Source of the DNA: Deltaproteobacteria bacterium
Lineage (GTDB): Bacteria > Desulfobacterota > GWC2-55-46 > S146-70 > JAUXIU01
Length of the DNA: 8,082 nt
Direction of reading: 5' to 3'
Assembly (NCBI GenBank): GCA_030620895.1
Contig: JAUXIU010000041.1
Coordinates: forward strand, 1-8,082
The notes under the pieces were generated by a model. The model had not been told where the DNA came from and searched no databases. It was given only the letters and a program-made list of their open reading frames with translations. Shown here piece by piece: positions 1 to 6,949 of the stretch; position 1 is the first letter of the stretch; each line of letters starts with the position of its first letter. A program made the translations under genes and the position numbers.

Positions 1-104
1 TCGGGTTGTGTGTTTCGTATTGCGCGATGAGTGTTTCAAAGATACAAGTTGCAAGATTCAAGTTGCAAGTGGCGATTCGTGTTGCGAGTTACGGGTTACG
101 AGTT
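1..104 (+). repeat. Degenerate RCGRGTT heptamer array, upstream copy
   Basis: The sequence reads as seven-base units ending mostly in GTT. Clear units begin at 1, 8, 15, 22 and 29, then at 44, 51, 58 and 65, then at 77, 84, 91 and 98, with small phase slips near 36-43 and 72-76. The best units are GCGAGTT (84-90), ACGGGTT (91-97) and ACGAGTT (98-104); those towards the window start are more decayed. The array probably continues to the left of the window. A 78-codon open frame runs across it, but its composition follows the repeat and it is not credible as a gene. The same family recurs after xerD. Heptamer arrays resemble in form the STRR repeats of cyanobacteria; function here is unknown. 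Confidence 0.75.
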
Positions 105-118
105 TGAAAATAGGGCTT

Positions 119-142
119 CTTAACCTTAGCCTTAACCTCAGC
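119..142 (+). repeat. Short YTYARC hexamer run
   Basis: Four consecutive six-base units, CTTAAC, CTTAGC, CTTAAC and CTCAGC, lie directly after the heptamer array and lead into CTCCTG. The unit is pyrimidine-rich, and its reverse complement resembles the GAGGTTG units found at 198-241. It is short and could be a decayed part of the larger repeat mosaic rather than a separate element. Confidence 0.5.
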
Positions 143-149
143 CTCCTGT

Positions 150-160
150 GGGACAGTCCC
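150..160. repeat. GGGACAGTCCC palindrome, first copy
   Basis: GGGAC and GTCCC form a perfect inverted repeat around a single central A. The same core reappears, with longer arms, at 303-323. The two copies bracket the GAGGTTG/AAACCTC heptamer region, so they may mark the ends of one composite intergenic element. No transposase is encoded in the window. Confidence 0.6.
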
Positions 161-162
161 CG

Positions 163-178
163 ACCCACTTACGTGGGT
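163..178. repeat. Small perfect hairpin ACCCAC-TTAC-GTGGGT
   Basis: Six-base arms (163-168 and 173-178) are perfectly complementary around a TTAC loop, and the hairpin lies immediately beside the first GGGACAGTCCC palindrome. No T-run follows, so it is not a canonical intrinsic terminator. It most likely belongs to the same repeat element. Confidence 0.5.
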
Positions 179-197
179 ACCCCGACGGATTTTGCTA

Positions 198-302
198 GAG
201 GTCTGAGGTTGGAGGGGAATAGTGTTAGAGGTTGGAGGCTTTAAACCTCATACCTCAAGCCTCGCCCCTCAAACAATCCCCCTCTTTCCTCAAACCTCAA
301 AC
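198..302. repeat. GAGGTTG / AAACCTC complementary heptamer block
   Basis: On the plus strand, GAGGTTG-like heptamers come first (198-204, 205-211, 212-218, 228-234, 235-241). They are followed by units of the complementary type: AAACCTC (243-249), ATACCTC (250-256), AAGCCTC (257-263), GCCCCTC (264-270), TTTCCTC (285-291) and AAACCTC (292-298). The switch of strand at about 242 makes an imperfect inverted repeat: 228-241 can pair with 243-256 at 11 of 14 positions. No gene or RNA is recognisable. The block holds only repeat structure and could fold into a long, imperfect hairpin if transcribed. Confidence 0.6.
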
Positions 303-323
303 TGTAGGGGACAGTCCCCTACA
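303..323. repeat. TGTAGGGGAC-A-GTCCCCTACA palindrome
   Basis: Ten-base arms (303-312 and 314-323) are perfectly complementary around a central A at 313. The core matches the palindrome at 150-160. A GTAG tetranucleotide lies at the foot of the palindrome (304-307). REP sequences mobilised by RAYT/IS200-like tyrosine transposases carry such a tetranucleotide beside a hairpin, so this is a possible relationship, but no transposase is present to support it. There is no following T-run. Confidence 0.65.
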
Positions 324-355
324 CCATATCTTTCCATTTACACTCCGTGCAATTT

Positions 356-385
356 TTGTTAACATTGTGAAAAATTGATTACAAT
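356..385 (+). promoter_or_regulatory. Putative sigma70-type promoter of the mutS operon
   Basis: TTGTTA (356-361, four of six to TTGACA) and TACAAT (380-385, five of six to TATAAT) are separated by 18 nt in an AT-rich stretch just after the repeat mosaic. Transcription would begin near 392, giving a leader of about 85 nt before mutS. This is a consensus match by eye only. Confidence 0.4.
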
Positions 386-410
386 AGTTTTAAGGCACAG
401 ATTAACTCAG

Positions 411-438
411 ATTATGCACGAATACGTTCATGCATAAT
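411..438 (+). promoter_or_regulatory. Inverted repeat / hairpin in the mutS leader
   Basis: ATTATGCA (411-418) and TGCATAAT (431-438) are perfect eight-base arms. Inside them, after one C/A mismatch, GAA (420-422) pairs with TTC (427-429) around a TACG loop, which in RNA would be a UACG tetraloop of the UNCG class. The hairpin ends 38 nt before the mutS start. It could be an RNA stem-loop or a DNA operator for a dimeric regulator. CAGATT occurs at 398, 408 and 450 around it. The nearest T-run (454-459) is 15 nt away, so it is a poor terminator. Confidence 0.5.
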
Positions 439-476
439 TTAAAATTAAACAGATTTTTTAATTATTATCACCTGTT

Positions 477-3086
477 ATGAAAGAACTAACCCCGGCAATG
501 AAGCAATATCTGAGCATTAAGGAGAAGCACAGGGATTCGCTCATCTTCTTCAGGATGGGTGATTTCTATGAGATGTTCTTTGATGATGCAAAACTTGCAG
601 CACGATTGCTGGGAATTACCCTCACATCCAGAGAAAAAGATAAGGATAACGGCATCCCAATGTGTGGCGTTCCTCATCATTCTGCAAACGGCTATATAGC
701 ACGACTTGTAAAGGAAGGGTGCAAGGTTGCAATCTGTGAGCAGGTCGAAGATCCTAAAAAGGCAAAGGGCATCGTTAAAAGGGAGGTAACGAGGGTCGTA
801 ACACCGGGTATCGCCCTGGACGAGGAACTATTGGATTCTAAAAGCAATAATTTTATTGCAGCTGTTTCTTTCGGCTCAAAAAGTCACGGCATGGCATATA
901 TGGATGTTACAACTGGTGAATTCAGGGTAACTGAATTTCATGATTCCAGACAATTTGAAGAGGAGTTGTTAAGGACAGAACCATCCGAGATGCTCCTGAT
1001 GGATAGTGTTTCTGATAAATCTGTCCTTAAAAACCTGCAACGGTGCAAGATGACGTATCTGCCGGAATACGATTTTGATTATGACACATCTGTAAAACGC
1101 ATCCTTCAACATTTCTCCATTGCCTCCCTGGATGGCATAGGCTGTACCGAGATGCGTGAAGGTACAAGAGCCGCAGGGATACTCCTTAACTATGTTGGAG
1201 AAACACAGCGTACAACCCTCGAACATATTAAGAATCTGGTACCCTTCTACCCACACCACTATATGATCGTTGACAGCACAACGAAGAGGAATCTGGAGAT
1301 ATTTAAGACCATGAGGGATGGCGAGAAGAAGGGCAGCCTCTTTGGCCTGCTAGACAAGACAAAGACCGCAATGGGGGGTAGGAAGTTAAGGGGCTGGGTC
1401 AACTACCCCCTTATGGATGTCAATGAGATAAGGAAGCGTTATGACAGCATAGAAGAGCTGCTGGAAGATAAATATATTAGGGTAAATATTCATGGTGGGC
1501 TCATTAAGGTATATGATATCGAGAGGCTGATGGGTAGGATTGCACTCGGTGTGGCAACCCCAAGGGATCTGGTGGCATTGAAAGAATCATTAAAAGAGGT
1601 ACCGAGGATTAAGGGATTTTTGAAGAAGATGAACTCAACGCTTTTGAAAGGTATATATCTCGGACTTGACGAGGTAGACGAACTCATTGCTCTGATTGAG
1701 AATACTATAATTGATTCCCCCCCACTTACTATAAAAGAAGGGGGTGTTATAAAAAAGGGCTACAGCAAGGAACTTGACGAACTAAGGGCAATAAGCACCG
1801 AGGGGAAGGAATGGTTATCTCTTCTTGAAAGAAAGGAACGTGAAAGAACAGGGATATCCTCTTTAAAGATTTCTTACAATAAGGTCTTCGGGTACTATAT
1901 ATCAGTTACAAAGGCCAACCTTCCGAATATCCCATCCGACTATATTCGAAAACAGACACTTGTAAATGCTGAGAGGTTTATAACGCCTGAGCTGAAGGAA
2001 TGGGAAGGCAAGATATTTGGTGCTGAAGAGAAGTCGACTAACCTGGAATCTGATTTATTTCAATGGGTTAGAGAAACTGCCGGAGAATATATAGAGAGGG
2101 TTCAGAAGTCTGCAAATCTCCTCGCAGGTCTTGATGCTCTGTCATCACTGGCACAGGTTGCCGATGATATGGGATACACAAGGCCTGTTATAAACGAAGG
2201 CGATTCTATTCGCATTGAAGATGGCAGGCACCCGGTAATAGAAGATACTATCGATGAGAGATTTGTTCCTAATGACATTGAACTGGACTGCAAGGATAAT
2301 CAGCTAATCATACTGACAGGTCCAAATATGGCTGGAAAGTCCACTTATCTGAGGCAGACCGCACTCATAGTACTGATGTCACAGATAGGAAGCTTTGTGC
2401 CAGCTGCAAAAGCAGCTATAGGGGTTGTAGACAGGATATTTACCAGGGTGGGTGCTTCGGATGACCTTGCGAGGGGACAGAGTACGTTCATGGTTGAGAT
2501 GGGAGAAGCTGCAAGTATCCTGAATAATGCTACTCACAGGAGCCTGATAATCCTGGACGAGGTGGGAAGAGGGACATCCACATTCGATGGTTTGAGTATA
2601 GCCTGGGCTATAGCCGAATATATACACGATAATCCTGGACTGAGCGCAAAGACACTCTTTGCAACACACTATCATGAACTTACAGACCTCTCCCTTACCA
2701 AGGAAAGGGTCAAAAACTTCAGTATGGCCGCTAAGGAATGGAATGACCAGATTATATTCCTGAGAAAGGTCGTTCCGGGTGGTAGCAACAGGAGCTACGG
2801 CATTCAGGTAGCAAGATTGGCTGGTTTGCCTAAAGAAGTGATAGGCAGGGCAAGGGAGATATTAAATAATCTAGAGAAGGGTGAACTCAACGATCATGGG
2901 ATGCCTAAACTGGCATTCAATAAAGGGATCGATGAAAAACCGGGGCAGTTGAACCTCTTGGGCAAGAAGGACAACCTGAGGGATAGACTATTGCAAATCG
3001 ACCCCAACAGGATGACACCAATTGATGCCCTTCAAGCACTGGTTGAACTTAAAGAGATAGCCGAAGACCAAGGTGAAGATAGCTAA
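477..3086 (+). CDS. mutS: DNA mismatch repair protein MutS
   Basis: Cytoplasmic ATPase that recognises base mismatches and small loops and recruits MutL. The 869-residue length is close to E. coli MutS (853). The mismatch-wedge FxE motif is F30-Y31-E32 within GDFYEMF. Connector, core and clamp domains span about 120-560. The ATPase has Walker A GPNMAGKS at 615-622 (K621), Walker B LDE with D694 and E695, the signature GRGTSTFDG just after, and the FATH histidine near 731. QLNLL at 824-828 matches the beta-clamp binding motif, and the last 30 residues resemble the tetramerisation helix. The ATG at 477 is the first start after an in-frame TAA at 459 and fits the family N-terminus, but no Shine-Dalgarno sequence precedes it. 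It is first in the operon and its 3' end overlaps the amidase by 14 nt. A C7 tract lies at 1717-1723. Confidence 0.98.
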   Translation: MKELTPAMKQYLSIKEKHRDSLIFFRMGDFYEMFFDDAKLAARLLGITLTSREKDKDNGIPMCGVPHHSANGYIARLVKEGCKVAICEQVEDPKKAKGIVKREVTRVVTPGIALDEELLDSKSNNFIAAVSFGSKSHGMAYMDVTTGEFRVTEFHDSRQFEEELLRTEPSEMLLMDSVSDKSVLKNLQRCKMTYLPEYDFDYDTSVKRILQHFSIASLDGIGCTEMREGTRAAGILLNYVGETQRTTLEHIKNLVPFYPHHYMIVDSTTKRNLEIFKTMRDGEKKGSLFGLLDKTKTAMGGRKLRGWVNYPLMDVNEIRKRYDSIEELLEDKYIRVNIHGGLIKVYDIERLMGRIALGVATPRDLVALKESLKEVPRIKGFLKKMNSTLLKGIYLGLDEVDELIALIENTIIDSPPLTIKEGGVIKKGYSKELDELRAISTEGKEWLSLLERKERERTGISSLKISYNKVFGYYISVTKANLPNIPSDYIRKQTLVNAERFITPELKEWEGKIFGAEEKSTNLESDLFQWVRETAGEYIERVQKSANLLAGLDALSSLAQVADDMGYTRPVINEGDSIRIEDGRHPVIEDTIDERFVPNDIELDCKDNQLIILTGPNMAGKSTYLRQTALIVLMSQIGSFVPAAKAAIGVVDRIFTRVGASDDLARGQSTFMVEMGEAASILNNATHRSLIILDEVGRGTSTFDGLSIAWAIAEYIHDNPGLSAKTLFATHYHELTDLSLTKERVKNFSMAAKEWNDQIIFLRKVVPGGSNRSYGIQVARLAGLPKEVIGRAREILNNLEKGELNDHGMPKLAFNKGIDEKPGQLNLLGKKDNLRDRLLQIDPNRMTPIDALQALVELKEIAEDQGEDS
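1717..1744 (+). repeat. C7 homopolymer and facing G5 run inside mutS
   Basis: Seven consecutive C bases (1717-1723) encode part of Ser414-Pro415-Pro416, and five G bases follow at 1740-1744, so the two runs can pair as a short stem. Tracts of this kind are prone to slippage; a one-base change here would truncate MutS before its clamp and ATPase domains. The surrounding protein sequence (SPPLTIKEGG) is typical of the family, so the present frame is intact. Confidence 0.6.
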
Positions 3087-4272
3087 GATAGCTAAAAGAG
3101 CCGGCTTTTATATCCTTATATCCATATCTGCGCTCTCGCTCCTCTTAAGCCTCTCCGAGGCAAGGGATAGCGGAACTTCAAAGAGGATAGAGGTTAAAGA
3201 TATAAGGTTCTGGTCAAACCCTACCTATACAAGGATTGTGATAGACCTAAGCGGCGCCACAACCTTCAAATATCACCTGCTTAAAAAGGACCCTTCTATC
3301 AAAAAACCGCAGCGCCTCTTTATAGACATATCCAATGCAACCCGTTCTAAAAACCTTACTGAAACCAAGGGCATCAACGATGGGATTCTTAAGAGGGTAA
3401 GAACCGGGCAGTATAACAAAGATACGGTTCGTGTGGTCCTTGATATAGAGACCATTGAAGACTATAAGGTCTTCCCGTTAGAGGACCCGTTCAGGATAAT
3501 CGTGGATGTAACGGCAAAAGGCAGGCCCTCATCACCCGAAGTTGCAGGCTCAAAAAAAGAACTACCCCCCGCACCACAGAAGAGAGTGAAGGTAAGCCGT
3601 ATTATCATAGACCCTGGACACGGCGGAAAGGATCCAGGGGCAATAGGCAAGCGTGGGCTTAAGGAGAAGGACATAAATTTGAAGCTTGCAAAGAAGCTCA
3701 GAAATTTACTCAGAGGGAGTTTTAAGGGTGACATAATCCTCACAAGGGAGCGTGATATATACCTGCCCCTCGAGGAGAGAACGGCCATAGCCAATACGAA
3801 GAATGCGGATATCTTTTTATCTATTCATGTCAATGCCAGTCCAAACAGGAAGGCAAGGGGGATAGAGACCTACTACCTCAACTTCACGACCGATGAGGAG
3901 GCGATTAGGGTTGCTGCGCGTGAAAATGGAACATCAATAAGGCATATGAGTGACCTGCAGTTTATCCTCAACGACTTGATGAGGACAGCAAAGACCAACG
4001 AGTCTGTGAGGATGGCAGCAGATATCCAGGAATCCATCGTATCAACCCTTAAAAAGAGGTACAGGAGAATAAATGGGAACGGCATAAAAGGTGCGCCTTT
4101 TTATGTGCTTGTCGGGACCCAGATGCCCAGTGTACTTATAGAGGTATCGTTTATCAGTAATTCAGAAGAGGAGGCCAGACTCAGAAAGGATGCCTACCTA
4201 AACGGGATTGCCAAAGGGATAACTACAGGCGTTTTGAAGTTCATTAATAATACCGGCACAAGTGCATTATGA
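3073..4272 (+). CDS. amiC: Secreted N-acetylmuramoyl-L-alanine amidase with AMIN domain (AmiC type)
   Basis: Zinc amidase that cuts the bond between N-acetylmuramic acid and the stem peptide, normally for daughter-cell separation in the periplasm. The 399-residue protein starts with a signal peptide: a Lys-rich n-region (2-9), a hydrophobic core (12-27) and a likely cleavage after S28-E29-A30. An AMIN domain (about 38-150), which targets peptidoglycan or the septum, is followed by a Pro/Lys-rich linker and an Amidase_3 domain (about 175-392). Zinc ligands are H183 (DPGHGG), E198 and H252 (SIHVNA), and the catalytic glutamate is E357 (IEVSF). Helices between H252 and E357 occupy the place of the autoinhibitory helix of AmiA/B/C enzymes. 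GTG 3073 is the only usable start: a TAG lies in frame at 3058 and a later start would remove the signal peptide. The symbol reflects domain layout, not proven orthology. Confidence 0.93.
   Translation: MKIAKIAKRAGFYILISISALSLLLSLSEARDSGTSKRIEVKDIRFWSNPTYTRIVIDLSGATTFKYHLLKKDPSIKKPQRLFIDISNATRSKNLTETKGINDGILKRVRTGQYNKDTVRVVLDIETIEDYKVFPLEDPFRIIVDVTAKGRPSSPEVAGSKKELPPAPQKRVKVSRIIIDPGHGGKDPGAIGKRGLKEKDINLKLAKKLRNLLRGSFKGDIILTRERDIYLPLEERTAIANTKNADIFLSIHVNASPNRKARGIETYYLNFTTDEEAIRVAARENGTSIRHMSDLQFILNDLMRTAKTNESVRMAADIQESIVSTLKKRYRRINGNGIKGAPFYVLVGTQMPSVLIEVSFISNSEEEARLRKDAYLNGIAKGITTGVLKFINNTGTSAL
3076..3093 (+). repeat. Nine-base tandem duplication at the mutS/amidase junction
   Basis: AAGATAGCT occurs twice in direct succession (3076-3084 and 3085-3093). 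The mutS TAA stop (3084-3086) spans the boundary. In the amidase frame the repeat encodes KIA-KIA in the positively charged part of the signal peptide. Removing one copy would leave the mutS stop unchanged and shorten the amidase by three residues. Confidence 0.75.
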
Positions 4273-6941
4273 ATATAGCAGATAAGGTAAGCACTTTCCC
4301 TCCTCCTTTAGACCTCAACACAAGCCAGGATATCCTCCCTGTAGTTAAGTATTATCTCAGAGATGGTGAAGAAGCACTGAAGAGATGTCACCTTGAAGGC
4401 GCATCAGGCAGTGAGGTGATAGAATCGTATACACTACTCATAGATAACCTTATTAAAACCATCTTTAGCAGAATGATTGAGGACATATCAGATATCAAGG
4501 GGGTATCTCTTGTTGCGCTTGGCGGCTATGGCAGACGTGAACTGAATATCCGTTCAGATATAGATATGATGTTACTATATCCGCGAAAGCTCAGTCTTGA
4601 TACCAAGAACCTCACCGAGAAGATATTATACCTCCTGTGGGATACGGGATTGGATGTGGGCTTCAGTGTCAGGTCACTTAAGGAATGCATTCGCCTTGCC
4701 AGGGAAGACCTCAAAACACGGACGGCTATTCTTGATTCGAGACCTCTGGCCGGCGACGATGGGATATTCAAGGAACTTGAAGGAAAGGTACGTAAGAAGA
4801 TATTTGATAACAGAGGCACAAGAAGGTTTATCAGGGAAAAACTTGAAGAGAGTTCTGAAAGGCATAAAAAGTACGGTGGTTCGGTTTATATATTGGAACC
4901 TAACGTAAAGGATGGAGAAGGCGGTCTAAGAGACTTTCATACAGCCATATGGATGTCAAATGTACTAAAAGAAATTAGTAATCTCGATGGGCTTTTGAGT
5001 TCAAAATGCATTTCAACAGATGAGTTCTCGCAACTAATCAAATCTGTAGACTTTTTATGGAGGGTACGAAATGACCTCCATTTCGAAACCAAGAGAAAGG
5101 ATGATCAGCTTACATTCGATCACCAGGAGCGAATAGCCAAAACCTTCGGTTATACAGGCAGTAGAACCTCGCTCGCTGTTGAGGAGTTTATGATGGATTA
5201 CTACAGACACGCCTTTAACCTGAACCACATTTCATCCATTATAACCTCAAGGTTACTCCACGAGATTGAGAAGGGAAAAACCAAAATATACAGAGCCAAG
5301 AAGATTATTGATGGCGATTTCAAGCTATCCGAAGGCCTCCTGTCGGTTATCGAAGCAGATACATTTGATAAGAGGCCCGAGACAATGATGAAGGCATTTC
5401 AATATGCAAATCTTTACAATGCTGAACTTGACAGTCATACAAACGACCTGATCTTAAAGAACCTCCCCAGGATTGATAATAGCTTTATAAATTCAAGGAA
5501 TGTCTCTGAATCCTTCTTGAATATATTGAAGGGTAAAGATGCATATAAAACGTTACAGGAGATGCACAGGCTGAAGTTTCTTGGAAGATATATACCTGAA
5601 TTCGAGGATATAACACACAGGATGCAGCATGATCTTTATCATGTATATACAGTAGACATCCATTCACTCTTTGCTATCAGGGAACTGGAAAAACTTGAAA
5701 CGGAATATATCGATAGCTATTCAATCAAGTCTTCTATATACAGGGAATTACACCGCCATGATATTTTAAAACTCGCCATTCTGCTGCACGACATAGGGAA
5801 GTCACGAGGCAGGGGACACGCTATAAAGGGAACATCAATGGCGGCGGATATATGCAGGAGGCTGGGACTTTCGGAAAAGAATGCCAACCTCGTAGTTTTT
5901 CTTGTGCGGAACCACCTCATTCTTGCCGACACTGCCCAGTACAGGGATCTGCATGATGAAAAGCTGATTGTAGATTTCACTAGAACGGTTGGTAACTTAA
6001 AAAGGTTGAACATGCTGTATCTATTAACGTTTGCAGATATACGTGCCGTCGGCCCCGAGGTCTGGACGAGGTGGAAATGGGCGCTCTTTCAGGAGCTCTA
6101 TTTCAAGGCCATAAGGGTCCTTGAGAGGGGAACTTTCGAGATAGAGGATACCCTCATGAAACTGCCTGATATAAAAGAAAAGGTTGTCAGCCTCTTAGAG
6201 GATGGTTTGCCGCAAACGTTTGTTGAAGATTTCTTCAACCTCCTTCCACATAGGTATTTCCTATCAAATTCCCCTAAACTTATCGCCAAGCATATAACGA
6301 TAGTGAGGGAATTGCAGACAAGCCCCTATGCGATAAGGATAAGGCAGATACCTGAAAGGCATTATACCGAAATGACCCTGTGCACAACAGATATACATGG
6401 CCTCTTCTCAAAAATTACTGGTGTGATGGCAGCAAACAATATAAATATACTTGGTGCAAAGATATATACCCTGAAAAATGGAATCGTGCTGGATGTAATC
6501 CAGACAAACAGCAGTTTGGGTGAGATGATTACCGATGAAACCAAGTGGAAGTCAGTAGAAAAGAATATAATTGACACCTTGACGGGAAAGATATCTGTAG
6601 AAAAGCTCGTTGCAAAACGGGGGCCATCCATTCTCGACAGGAAGATAAAGCCCCGTGTACGAACTACTATTGCAATCGATAACGAGGTGTCTGATACATT
6701 TACCGTAATAGACATACATACGCAGGACAGGATAGGGCTCCTGTACACGATAACAAGCGCCATATCTAAACTCGACCTTTATATCACAATAGCAAAGATA
6801 TCCACCAAGGGAGATGATGCAGCCGACATATTTTATGTAAAAGATATCTTTGGACAGAAGGTATATAACAAAGAAAAACTCAAGAAGACAAGGGACACCC
6901 TTTATAGGGTCTTGGGTGAAGAACCACCTGATGATGAATAA
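4269..6941 (+). CDS. glnD: Bifunctional PII uridylyltransferase / uridylyl-removing enzyme GlnD
   Basis: Cytoplasmic nitrogen sensor that adds UMP to PII proteins (GlnB/GlnK) when glutamine is low and removes it when glutamine is high. At 890 residues it equals the E. coli length. The nucleotidyltransferase domain has GGYGRREL from 85 and the metal-binding pair D97/D99 in SDIDMM. KDGEGGLRD follows at roughly 215. The HD hydrolase domain has H507-D508 in LLHDIGKS, followed by the GHAIKG segment. Two C-terminal ACT domains, expected to bind glutamine, lie at about 700-777 and 811-885. Both activities therefore appear intact. The ATG overlaps the amidase stop as ATGA, with no strong Shine-Dalgarno sequence, so translation is probably coupled. 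No PII gene, glutamine synthetase or ammonium transporter gene is visible here, so its partners must be encoded elsewhere. Confidence 0.97.
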   Translation: MNIADKVSTFPPPLDLNTSQDILPVVKYYLRDGEEALKRCHLEGASGSEVIESYTLLIDNLIKTIFSRMIEDISDIKGVSLVALGGYGRRELNIRSDIDMMLLYPRKLSLDTKNLTEKILYLLWDTGLDVGFSVRSLKECIRLAREDLKTRTAILDSRPLAGDDGIFKELEGKVRKKIFDNRGTRRFIREKLEESSERHKKYGGSVYILEPNVKDGEGGLRDFHTAIWMSNVLKEISNLDGLLSSKCISTDEFSQLIKSVDFLWRVRNDLHFETKRKDDQLTFDHQERIAKTFGYTGSRTSLAVEEFMMDYYRHAFNLNHISSIITSRLLHEIEKGKTKIYRAKKIIDGDFKLSEGLLSVIEADTFDKRPETMMKAFQYANLYNAELDSHTNDLILKNLPRIDNSFINSRNVSESFLNILKGKDAYKTLQEMHRLKFLGRYIPEFEDITHRMQHDLYHVYTVDIHSLFAIRELEKLETEYIDSYSIKSSIYRELHRHDILKLAILLHDIGKSRGRGHAIKGTSMAADICRRLGLSEKNANLVVFLVRNHLILADTAQYRDLHDEKLIVDFTRTVGNLKRLNMLYLLTFADIRAVGPEVWTRWKWALFQELYFKAIRVLERGTFEIEDTLMKLPDIKEKVVSLLEDGLPQTFVEDFFNLLPHRYFLSNSPKLIAKHITIVRELQTSPYAIRIRQIPERHYTEMTLCTTDIHGLFSKITGVMAANNINILGAKIYTLKNGIVLDVIQTNSSLGEMITDETKWKSVEKNIIDTLTGKISVEKLVAKRGPSILDRKIKPRVRTTIAIDNEVSDTFTVIDIHTQDRIGLLYTITSAISKLDLYITIAKISTKGDDAADIFYVKDIFGQKVYNKEKLKKTRDTLYRVLGEEPPDDE

Positions 6942-6949
6942 AGAGATTT

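Noticed and set aside
1..104. CRISPR array
   Set aside because: Units are seven bases, contiguous and degenerate. There are no 20-40 base repeats, no unique spacers and no cas genes.
8..244. A 78-codon open frame in the upstream repeat region
   Set aside because: It begins at a GTG inside the heptamer array, has no ribosome binding site, is composed of repeat-derived residues and resembles no family I know.
303..323. Intrinsic terminator of an upstream gene
   Set aside because: The palindrome is strong but has a one-base centre and no T-run after it; its core is repeated at 150-160, which fits a dispersed element better.
411..438. A dif site for XerC/XerD, because the inverted repeat is exactly 28 bp and a xerD gene is nearby
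   Set aside because: In dif the CATAA/TTATG halves flank the 6-bp centre. Here the ATTAT/ATAAT parts are at the outer ends and the centre does not match, so the length agreement looks coincidental.
4597..4908. A 103-codon plus-strand frame inside glnD
   Set aside because: It is out of frame with the conserved nucleotidyltransferase domain and has no family resemblance.
6362..6763. A 133-codon open frame on the minus strand
   Set aside because: It lies wholly within the conserved ACT-domain region of glnD and has no ribosome binding site or recognisable domain; it is a shadow frame.
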